64,000 nucleotides of DNA from Closterium sp. NIES-65 (Eukaryota > Streptophyta > Zygnematophyceae > Desmidiales > Closteriaceae), in contig CANXME010002068.1 in NCBI GenBank assembly GCA_948144175.1, positions 3,162,001-3,226,000 of the forward strand, in the 5' to 3' direction. The notes below the pieces were generated by a model, which made no database searches, was not told the origin of the DNA, and saw only the letters and a program-made list of their open reading frames with translations. Of this stretch, positions 33,235 to 42,999 are shown piece after piece; position 1 is the stretch's first letter; the number at the start of each line of letters is the position of its first letter. The translations under genes and the position numbers were made by a program.

Positions 33235-33359
33235 TGTCAAACTTATATGCTATAGATTGTGTAGGCTGTAGTGGGGTAGACTATATGGGATACAACATTT
33301 CTAGGTTTTCCTACTTGTACCCACCTACTTGTTAGTTCATTCATTCCTCATTCTTCACA
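33235..33359 (+). repeat. 3' LTR of G (125 bp)
   Basis: TGTCAAACTTATATGC to TTCTTCACA, followed by TSD GGGAG and spacer. Confidence 0.95.
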
Positions 33360-33464
33360 GGGAGTCATTCCCAACTCGTAACTCTTCCTAATTTGTGTTC
33401 TAAGACTTTAGTGGCTGCCATAGTGCGGTTTGTTCAAACAAACACTGTCCCGTTCATTCCATCT
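33360..33464 (+). repeat. Spacer copy 2, right part
   Basis: GGGAGTCATTCCCAACTCGT onward matches the minus strand of about 19530-19638. It runs into satellite at about 33465, some 200 bp sooner than copy 1 would, so copy 2 is the shorter. Confidence 0.85.
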
Positions 33465-36400
33465 AAACCATATGGTTAAGTAACGCGTTTACTATTGGTA
33501 CCAACCACATGGGTAAGCAACTCACTTACTCTTGGTACCAACCATATGGGTAAGTAATGTGCTTACTAATGGAACCACCCATATGATAAAGTAACGCACT
33601 TACTCTTGGTACCAGCCACATGGATAAGAAAAGCACTTGCCCATGGTACCCACGATATGGGTAAGTAACATATTCACCCTTGGAAACAACTACACGAGTA
33701 AGTAACAACTCACTTAGTACCAACCATATAGGTAAGAATCGCATTTACTCTTGGAACAAAGCATAGGAGTAAGTAACGAACATATTGTTGGTACCAACCA
33801 CATTGGTAAGTGACGCACTTACTTTTCGTACCAACCATATGGGCAAAAAGGGATGTTACTCTTGGTATCAATCACATGGATAAGTAACGCACTTACATTT
33901 GGTACCAACCATATGGGTAAGTAACGTGCTTACATTTGGTACCAACCATATGGGCAAGTAACGTGCTTACTTTTGGTACCAACCATATGGTTAGAAAACG
34001 CTGTGTCACATGGGTAAGTAACGCATCTACTCTTGGTACCAACCACATTGGTAAGAAAAACACTTATTCTGGAAACCAACCATATGAACTATCGTTTGGT
34101 ATCAACCATATGGGTAAGTAATGCATTTTTTCTTGGTACCAATCATATGGGTAAGTAACGCGCTTACTCTTGGTACCAACCACATGGATAAGTAACGCAT
34201 TTACATAGGTACATTAATCATATTTGTAAGTAACACATTTACTCTTGGAACCAACCTTATGAGAAAGTAGCGCGCTTATTCTTTGTACTAACCATATGGT
34301 TAAGTGACGCAATTACTCTTAGTACCGACCACATTTGTAAATAACCCACTTACTCGGTACCAATCATATGAGTAAGTAACGCGCTTACTTTTGGTAGCAA
34401 CCATACGGTTAGGTAACTCATTTAATCTTGGTACCAATTATGTTGATAAGCAACGCACTTACTCTTGGAACCAACCATATGAGTAAATAACACGCTAACT
34501 CTAAGTACCAACCTTATGGATAAGTAACGCATTTACTCTTGGTACCGACCATATGAGTAAGCGACGCTCTGACTCTTGGTACCAACCATAATTGTAAGTA
34601 GCGCACTTACTCTTGGTACCGACCACATGGGTAAGTAACGCGCTTACTCTTGTTACCAACCATATGAGTAAGTGACGCGCTTACTCTTGGTACCAACCAT
34701 ATGGGTAAGTAACACGCTTACTCTTGGTACGAACCACATGTTTAAGTAAAGCATTTACTCTTGGTACCAGCAATATATGTATGTAACGCACATATTTCTG
34801 GTACGAACCACATATGTAACTAACACGCTTACTCTTGTTACCAACCATAAGTAATGCGCTTACTCTTAGTACTAATCACATGGATAAGTAAAGCACTTAC
34901 TCTTAGTACCAACCATATGGGTAAGTAACATGCATGCATTTGGTACCAACCATATGGGTAAAAAACGCCGTTACTCTTTGTACCAACCATATGGGTAAAA
35001 AAACGCCGTTACAATTGGTACCAATCACATTGGTAAGTAAGTTACTTTCTCCTGGAACCAACCATTTGAGTAAATAACACGCTTATTCTTGGAACCAACC
35101 ATATCAGGTAAGTGACGCACTTACTCTTGGAACCAACCATATGAGTAAGTAACGCGCTTCCTCTTGCTACCAACCATATTGGTAAGTAACGTGCTTACTC
35201 TTGGTACCAACCCCATGTGTAACTGACGCGCTTACTCTTGGTACAAACCATATGGGTAGGTAACGCACGTACCCCTGGTACCAACCACATTGGTACGAAA
35301 CGCACTTACTCTTGGAACCAACCATATGAGTAAGTAACGCGCTTACTCTTAGTACCAACCATATAGGTAAGTAACGCACTTTCTCTTGGTACCTACCATC
35401 CTGGTACCAACTACATTTGTAAGTAACGTGCTTACATTTGGTACCAACCAAATGGGTAAATAACGTACTAACTCTTGGTACCAACCACATGGGTAAGCAA
35501 TGCATTTACTCTTGGTACCAACCATATGGGTAAGCAACACACTCACTTTTGGTAACAACCACATGTGTAAGTAACACGCGTTTTCTTAGTACCAATAATA
35601 TGAATAAGCAACGTACTTACTCTTGGTACCAAACACATTGGTAAGTAACTCACTTACTCTAGATACCAACCACATTGGTAACTAACGCGCTTAGTCCTGG
35701 TACCAACCATATGAGTAAGTATCGAGATTATTCTTGGAACCAACCATATCAGATAAACGACACACTTACTCTTGGAACCAACAATATGGTTAAGTAACGC
35801 AGTTACTATTGGAACCAACCATATGAGTAAGTAACACGTTTACCCTTGGTACCAACCATATGGGTAAGTAACATGCTTACTCTTGGTACCATCCACATGG
35901 GTAAGTAACGCGCTTACCCTTGGTATCAACCATATGGGTAAGTAACGTGCTTATTCCTGGTACCAGCCATATTGGTAAGTAGCGCACTTACTCTTGGGAC
36001 CAACCATATCAGGTAATTGACGCACTTACTCTTGGTACCAACCACATTGATGACTAATGCGCTTAGTCTTGGTACCAACCATATAGGTAAGTAACCTGCT
36101 TACTCTAGGTACCAACCATATAGGTAAGTAACGCGCTTACTCTTGGTACCAACCACATAGGTAAGTAACGCGCTTACTCTTGCTATCAACCATAAGGGTA
36201 AGTAACGCAGTCACTCTTGGTACCAATTAAATGGGTAAAAAACGCACATATTCTCGGTACCAACCACATGGGTAAGTAACGCACTTACTCTTGGAGCCAA
36301 CTATATGAGTAAGTAATGCGCGTACTCTTGGTACCAACCATATGGGTAAGTAACCCTCTTACTTTTGGTACCAACCACATGGGTAAGTAATTGACTACCA

Positions 36401-37914
36401 ACCATATGAGTAAGTAACGCGCATATTCTTGGGACCAATCATATCAAGTAAGTGACGCACTTAATCTTGGTACCAACCATACCAATACGTAACGCGCTTA
36501 CTCTTGGTACCAACCATATGGGTAAGTAACTCGCTTACTCTTGAAACCAACCACAAGGGTAAGTAACGCGCTTACTCTTGGCACATATGGGAAGGTAATG
36601 CATTTAGTCTTGGTACCAACCATATCAGTAAGTAACATACTCACTCTTGTTACTAACGATATGGGTATGTAACGTACATATTCTTGGAACCAACCATGTG
36701 AGTAAGTAACGCAGTTACTCTTGGTACCAACCATATGAGTAAGTATCGTGCTTACTCTTAGTACCAACCACATGGGAAAGGGTTTGCTAATTCAGGTAAC
36801 ATCCACGTTGGTAAGTAATGAACTTACTGTTGGAACCAACCATATGAGTAAGTCACCTACTTACTCTTGTTAATAATGATATGGGTAAGTAACGCCTTTA
36901 CTCTTGGAACCAACCATGTGAGTGAGTAACCCTCTTACTTTTGGTACCAACCATATTGGCTATGTAGCGCACTTACTCTTGGTTCTAACCACATGGATAA
37001 GTAACGCGCTTACTCTTGGTACCAACCATATGGTTAGGTCACGCGCTTACTCTTGGTACCAACCATATGGGTAAGTAACGCACTTACTCCTAGTACCAAC
37101 AACATTGATAAGTAATGCACTTACTGTTGGAACCAACCATATGAGCAAGTAACGCTCCTACTCTTGGTACCAACCACATGGGTAAGTAACGCGCTTACTT
37201 TTAGTGCCAACCAGTAACGCCTTACTCTTGGTACCAACCATATGGGTAAGTAACGTGCTTACTCCTAGTACCAACCATATGGGTAAGTAACGCAATTACT
37301 CTTAGTACCAACTATATGGGTAAGTAACGCACTTACTATTGGTGCCAACCATATGAGCAAATAACGCGCTTACTCCTAGTATGAACCAGATGGGAAAGTA
37401 ACGCGCTTACTCTTGGTACCAACCACATTGGATGCACTTACTGTTGGAACCAACTGTATACGTAAGTAACGCGCTTAGTGTTGGTACCAACCATATCGGT
37501 AGGAAACGCACTTTTTCTTGGTACCAACCATATAGGTAAGTAATGCGCTTATTCTTGGTACCGACCACATTGGTAAGTAACGCACTTACTTTTGGGACCA
37601 CTGATCTGGGTTAGTTATGTACTTTTCCTTGGTACCCACTATATAGGCAAGTAATGCACTTACCCGTGGTACCAACCATATAGGTAAGTAACGTGCGTAC
37701 ACGTGGTACCAACCATTTGAATATGTAACGCGCTTACTCAAGGTACCAACCACATGGGTAAGTAACGCGCTTACTCTTGGTAGAAACCACTTGTGTATGT
37801 AACGCGCTTACTCTTGGTACGAGCCATATGGGTAAGTAACGCACTTAATCTTGGTACCAACCATATGGGTAAGTAGCACACTTTCTCTTAGTACCGACCA
37901 TATAAATACGTAAT
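33465..37914 (+). repeat. 37-bp satellite, stretch 3 (longest)
   Basis: About 120 monomers, same orientation. Variants alternate between CATATG and CACATG cores, GGTACC and GGAACC starts, and TAACGCGC, TAACGCAC and TAACGTGC middles. It ends with GTAAT (37910-37914), the TSD of element F. No gene is present; frames here are translated repeat. Confidence 0.97.
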
Positions 37915-38035
37915 TGTCAAATTATAATGTTGTGTAGGCTATAGTGGGGTAGCCCATATGGGGTACACATTTCTAGGGTTGCATATTTGTATCACTTTCA
38001 TTCCATAGTCATTCATTCTCGTCCTAATTTCCTCA
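37915..38035 (+). repeat. 5' LTR of F (121 bp)
   Basis: TGTCAAATTATAATG to ATTTCCTCA. Subfamily a, like the LTRs at 2989 and 6519. Confidence 0.95.
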
Positions 38036-38085
38036 TGGTATCGAGCAGGTTCCCCCGTGGGAACTGTGCCTAGGGCCCACCACAT
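38036..38085 (+). other. Primer binding site and hairpin of F
   Basis: TGGTATCGAGCAGGTTCCCC, then GTGGGAACTG able to pair with the GTTCCC part, then GGGCCCACC. Confidence 0.82.
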
Positions 38086-38159
38086 CGAGTTTTTTTTTTT
38101 TTTTTCCTGCCCGAAGCGCGCTCCGCCCGAGTCGCGCTCCGGGCTCTCACCTTGTCGAG

Positions 38160-38900
38160 CCGCCCTAGCGGCCCCCTACGCCCTAGCGGCCCCTCCGCCC
38201 TAGCGGCCCCTACGCCCTAGCGGCCCCTATGCCCTAGCGGCCCCTACGCCCTAGCGGCCCCGCCGCCCGTCCATTCAGCCCCGCCGCCCTTTGCTACGGC
38301 CCCGCCGCCCGTCTCAGCGGCCCCGCCGCCCTTCGTTGCGGCCCCACCCTCCTCAGCGGCCCCGCCGCCCTTCGCTGCGGCCCCACCGTCCCACATTGCG
38401 GCCTCGCCGCCCTTCTCAGCGGCCCCGCCGCCCTTCGCTGCGGCCCCGCCGCCTCACATTGCGGCCCCGCCGCCCTTCACTGCGGCTCCGCCGCCCCTCT
38501 CAGCGGCCCCGCCGCCCTTCGCTACGGCCCCGCCGCCCGTCTCAGCAGCCCCGCCGCCCTTCACTACGGCCCCGCCGCCCCACATTGCGGCCCCGCCGCC
38601 CGTCGCTGCGGCCCCCCCGCCTCACACTAAGGCCCCGCCGCCCTTCGCTGCGGCCCCGCCGCCCGTCTCAGCGGCCCCGCCGCCCTTCGCTGCGGCCCCT
38701 CCGCCTCTCTCGCTGCAGCCCCGCCGCCCTTCTCAGCGGCCCCGCCGCCCTTCTCTGCGGCCCCGCCGCCTCTCTCACTGCGGCCCCGCCGCCCTCCTCA
38801 GCGGCCCCGCCGCTCTTCACTGCGGCCCTGCCGCCCTTCACTGCGGCCCCGCCGCCCCTTTCACTGCGGCCCTGCCACCCTACACCGCCCGCGCCGCCCG
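38160..38900 (+). repeat. GC-rich minisatellite leader of F
   Basis: About 35 units of roughly 21 bp (CGGCCCCGCCGCCCTTCGCT and variants with TCTCAGCGG or CACATTGCGG). The 310-codon frame here (38291-39223) reads RPRRPSLRPRRPS and is translated minisatellite. Confidence 0.88.
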
Positions 38901-39156
38901 AGCCGCCCGAGACGCCCGACCGCCCGAGCCGCCCGAGCCGCCCGCGCCGCCCGACCCGCCCAAGCAGCCCGAGCCGCCCGAGCCGCCCGAGCCGCTGGTG
39001 CCGCAGAGCCGCAGTTGCTGCTGAGCCGTCTGAGTCGCTCGAGCCGCCGTGTTGCTGTGCTGCTGAGCTGCCCGAACCGCCCTGTCAGGTGAGAGCAGCG
39101 CTTCTGTCACTGCACTGCCCCTGTCCTACAGTTGGTATTGCTAGTCTACTGCTGTC

Positions 39157-40440
39157 ATGGCTACCCCCAGTGTTCTCGCTTTTGACGCTGAGGGTCGGGC
39201 CATTGACTTTGAGGTTTGGGTAGATGACCTGCAGCATTTCCTACAGTGCGATAGGGCAGACGGTCTCTCCCTCTTTGACCTCACCTCTGGCGCCTCCCCT
39301 GCCCCTGCTGCTCACGCTGACGCCACTGTTCGCTCCCAGTGAGCCACGCGCAATGCTGCTGCACGTCTTGCTATGCGTCGCCACCTGCCTACCTCTAAGC
39401 GCGCGCACTTTAGTCAGTACAAGAGTGCTCAGACCTTGTACGACGCATAAGTTGCGCGCTACTCTTCCCCTGCCACTGCTGCACTGAGCCGCCTCATGCT
39501 ACCGTACCTCTTTCCTGACCTTGCTGCCTTTCCCACAGTCGCTGACCTTGTTACGCACCTCCGCACTAGTGACACTCGCTACCGCGCCGCGCTTCCTGCT
39601 GAGTTCTGCGCCAAGAACCCCCCCCCCCCCCATGTACATCACTCTCTATAATATAGTCACCCGCCTCCCTGACTCCCTTCGTGTAGTCAGAGACCACTTC
39701 CTCTCAGTCTGTCCCACCACCCTCACTGTTGACCTCCTAGAGAAGGCCCTCCTAGCAGCGGAGAAGAGCATAGTCGCTGTAGGAGCCTCTCGTGGTGACC
39801 CTCGCACCCCCATCTTTGAGGGGTGTTCCCCTTCCCCCTTGTTGCCCTCTGTCGCCTCTGCTGCTGCGGCCGACCTCGTTGGTCTTGAGTCGGTCGGTGC
39901 GGCGTCTGCCCCTAGCGGGAGACGCGGCTCTGGCAAGGGCAAGGGGGGCAAGGGCGCGGGTGGGGCTAGCGGGGGTGGTGGAGGTGGCGGTGGGGGCGGC
40001 GGGGGGAGTGGGGGTGGCGGTGGGAGTGGTGGCGGGGGTGGAGGTGGCGGTGGCAGCGGCGGAGGCGGAGGCGGCGGTGGCGGTAGCGGTGGGAGCGGAG
40101 GCGGCGGTGGCGGCGGAGGTGGAGGCGGCGGTGGTGGAGGAGGTGGAGCTGGTCGGGGTGGTGCTTCTCAGCGGAGCGGCTCCGGGAGTGGTCAGCGCCA
40201 GCAGCAGCAGCAGCGTTCTCGAGACATCCCCCCTCCTCAGCAGCTCCGTGAGTGGAACACGTAGCGTCAGCGTGGTGGGGGTTTTGGCCCGTGCACCTAC
40301 GTCCTTCGCTCCGGCGACCGCGCGGGTGAGCAGTGTGGGGGTGCTCACCCCACCTAGCACTGCTTTGGCCGCCGGACGAAGGCTTGGCGTCTGCAGTTCC
40401 CGGAGGCTAGTGAGATCCCCCGCTGGGGAGAGCTGTCTAG
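39157..40440 (+). pseudogene. gag remnant of F
   Basis: Family start MATPSVLAFDAEGRAIDFEV, helical part, a run of 14 C (39618-39631), YITLYNIVTRLPDSLRVVRD, ILLEKALLAAEKS-type helix, the Gly/Ser tract (about 39960-40160), a Gln run, and the Cys-His end CTYVLRSGDRAGEQCGGAH (about 40290-40350). Gag would form the particle. Fossil. Confidence 0.87.
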
Positions 40441-40489
40441 GGCAGGCGTAGCTATCTTTGATCTTGACTTTGATGCTATCCTTGCTGCC

Positions 40490-42007
40490 ATGTATGCTGT
40501 GACTATTAGTGATGAGGGTGACTGTTACCGGTGTTTCCCGCCCGACCCGGGCATTGGTAGTGCTGCGCTAGGTGCTAGTGAGGCTGCTGCTCTAGGTGCC
40601 AGTGCGTCTGCGCCCTCAGGTGCTGGTGAGTCTGCGCTCTCAGGTACCACGTCGGCTTCGGCCTCCCTCACCTTCACACTTGACTCCGGGGCTTCTCGCT
40701 CCTTCTTTCGAGACCGCACCACACTCACGCCACTTGGTCGGCCGGTTGCGGTCTCCCTGGCAGACCCCTCTAGGGGTCTTGTCCTCTCTCACTTCTCCAC
40801 TGTCCTCCCGTGTCCGGCTGCCCCCTCTGGCACCTTGTCTGGTCTTTACCTCCCCTCGTTCTCTACAAACTTGGTGAGTGGTGCTGACCTGCAGGATGCG
40901 GGGGTTCACCAGTTTACTCCTGCGAGTCAGCGGGTGACCCACTGCTCGGACGCTCGCACAGGCCGGCACCTGGCCACGTTTACGCGTCGGCCGGGGTCGA
41001 GCCTCTACACCCTGACCACTGGGTCTCCTCCTGTCACTGCGTCTAGCCAGGTAGCTGCGTCGGGTCAGGTGTTTGCTGCAGCGTCCAGGTCTGGTCCTGA
41101 GTCTGCCCCCTGCTCGTGTCGCCTCCTGTCTCACGAGACTCTCCTGTGGCACCACCGTCTTGGGCACCCCTCCCTGCCTCGTCTCCGAGGCATGGCTTCC
41201 CGTGTCCTTGTCTCTGGTCTCCCCCGGTCCCTCCCTCCCCTTCCTCAAGGGCCTGGTCCTTCCTGTGTTCCCTGTGTCGAGGGGCGGCTCCGAGCTGCCC
41301 CTCACTCCTCTCAGTTTCCCCCGACAGAGGCCCTGCTGCAGACGCTTCACATGGACGTGTGGGGCCCGGCCCGCGTCCGTGGACAGGGTCACGAGCGCTA
41401 CTTCCTGCTGGTGGTTGACGACTACTCGCGTTACACCTCAGTCTTCCCCTTGCGCAGCAAGGGTAATGTCACTGAGGTGTTGATCGACTGGATCCGCGCA
41501 GCTCGTCTCCAGCTCAGGAGGAGCTTCGGCTCGGACTTTCCTGTTCTGCGTCTGCACTCTGACCGAGGCGGAGAGTTCTCCTCCGGCCTTCTGCGAGCCT
41601 ACTGCCATGCGCGAGGCATACGCCACACCTTTACGCTTCCGAACTCCCCACAGCAAAATGGGATTGCTGAGCGCCGCATTGGCATGGTCATGGACGTCGC
41701 TCGTACGTCCATGATGCATGCGGCTGCCCCCCATTTTATGTGGCCGTTTGCGGTTTGGTACACGGCGCATCAAATCAACCTTCACCCCAGGGTCTCCATG
41801 CCGGAGACCTCCCCAGCTCTGCTGTGGACGGGGAAGGTAGGCGATGCGTCTGCGTTCCGTGTCTGGGGATCTCGGCCGTTTGTCCGCGACTTGTCTGCGG
41901 ACAAGCTGTCCCCTCGTGCTGCTCCTTGTGTCTTCCTTGGCTTCCCCCCTGACGCACCAGGGTGGCAGTTCTACCACCCCTCCTCTCGTCGTGTTCTGTC
42001 CTCTTAG
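40490..42007 (+). CDS. Protease-integrase frame of F (505 codons open)
   Basis: Protease LDSGAS (about residues 64-69), the integrase zinc module LWHHRLGHPS...CVPCVEG (about 220-270), and the core with HMDVWGP (about 285), SDRGGEFSS (about 355) and QQNGIAERR (about 387), giving the D, D and E catalytic residues, then FLGFPPDAPGWQFYHPSSRR. Integrase would join the cDNA ends to target DNA with a 5-bp stagger, in line with the 5-bp TSDs seen here. The frame is only part of the polyprotein of a broken copy. Confidence 0.9.
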   Translation: MYAVTISDEGDCYRCFPPDPGIGSAALGASEAAALGASASAPSGAGESALSGTTSASASLTFTLDSGASRSFFRDRTTLTPLGRPVAVSLADPSRGLVLSHFSTVLPCPAAPSGTLSGLYLPSFSTNLVSGADLQDAGVHQFTPASQRVTHCSDARTGRHLATFTRRPGSSLYTLTTGSPPVTASSQVAASGQVFAAASRSGPESAPCSCRLLSHETLLWHHRLGHPSLPRLRGMASRVLVSGLPRSLPPLPQGPGPSCVPCVEGRLRAAPHSSQFPPTEALLQTLHMDVWGPARVRGQGHERYFLLVVDDYSRYTSVFPLRSKGNVTEVLIDWIRAARLQLRRSFGSDFPVLRLHSDRGGEFSSGLLRAYCHARGIRHTFTLPNSPQQNGIAERRIGMVMDVARTSMMHAAAPHFMWPFAVWYTAHQINLHPRVSMPETSPALLWTGKVGDASAFRVWGSRPFVRDLSADKLSPRAAPCVFLGFPPDAPGWQFYHPSSRRVLSS

Positions 42008-42189
42008 GACGTCATGTTTGACGAGTCGGTCCCCTACTACCGTCTCTTCCCCTACCGCACTCCTTCCCTACCCCCACCGCCGCACTTCCTTGTGCCAGGT
42101 CCCCCCCAGGTAGACCCCCTCCCCCCTTCAGGTGTGTCCCAGGTAGACGCAGTCGAGCCGGTCAAGGTTGCTGGTGACTCTAGTACTGC

Positions 42190-42460
42190 TGCGGGTGCTG
42201 AGCCTGGGGGTGCTGACTTTGGGGGTGCTGCGCGAGGGGGTGCTGGGCCTGGGGGTGCTGCGTATGGGGGTGCTGAGCCTACGGGTGCTACGACTGGGGG
42301 TGCTGACCCTGGGGGTCCTTCGCCTAAGGGTGCTGCGTGTGGAGCTGCTGAGCTTGGGCGTGCTGCGTCTCGAGCTGCTGAGCCTGAGGGTGCTGAGTCT
42401 TGAGCTGCTGAGCCTGGGGGTGCGGAGCCCGCGGCCGCTGGACCTGCTCGTGTGGCGTCT
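42190..42460 (+). repeat. 15-bp minisatellite in linker of F
   Basis: Units GGTGCTGAGCCTGGG and variants (GGTGCTGCG, GAGCTGCTGAG). More varied than in E. Confidence 0.82.
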
Positions 42461-42999
42461 GGCGGTGCTGGGCCTGGCAGTTCTCTGGGTGCTTCGTCTC
42501 GGCGGGAGCCACTCTCTCCACAGGAGCAGCGCGAGTGGTTTGCCCGGCGCTGGAGGCGTACTGCTGGAGCTGGTGCTTCTTCGGCTGGTGAGGGTGCTGG
42601 TGCCGCCGGTCTCGGAGGTGCTAGTCCTGGGAGTGCTGGAGCTGCTGGGCTTGCGAGTGCACCTGGAGTCGGAGCTGCTGCGGGTGTTGGCGCTGAGGCT
42701 ACTGCTGTCAGTCCTGGCGGCGGTCCTGCTGCGGGTGCTGCTGGTGCTGCTGGAGGTTCTAGAGCTGGAGGTGCTCTTGGCGCTGGTGCTGCCGCTGGGG
42801 CTGCTGGTGCTGTTCCTGCTGTGTTTGAAGTCGCCGCGCGGCCTCGGCCGTACTTTGTTCTGCTCCTTCAGCAGGTTCTTGGTCTTCCTCCTCCCTTAGA
42901 GTGTCCACCGCCTGTCCAGTCACAGTCACAGTTACCGCCGGCCTCCCCACTGCCTGCTCCTACTCCCTACACTGGTCCTACTGGAGGTCTTGCTGAGCG

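Larger units (their letters stand above)
26452..33359 (+). mobile_element. Copia element G (short-LTR group)
   Basis: Plus-strand copia of 6908 bp with 125-bp LTRs (26452-26576, 33235-33359) differing at seven positions, and a perfect TSD GGGAG (26447-26451, 33360-33364). Order: PBS 26577-26595, GC-rich leader, gag (from 27625), protease (about 28630), integrase (about 29080-30000), linker (about 30100-30850), RT (about 31440-32300), RNase H (to 33037), 3' UTR and a polypurine tract ending ATGGGGGTG (33226-33234). All copia domains are recognisable, but the copy is broken in about ten places or fewer. It sits in spacer copy 2. Confidence 0.95.

Noticed and set aside
33465-37914. Satellite as a CRISPR array
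   Set aside because: Monomers abut without unique spacers, vary among themselves and sit in a eukaryotic retrotransposon setting.
38291-39223. 310-codon Arg/Pro-rich frame
   Set aside because: Translated GC-rich leader minisatellite of element F; no non-repeat sequence and not conserved in frame among sister leaders.
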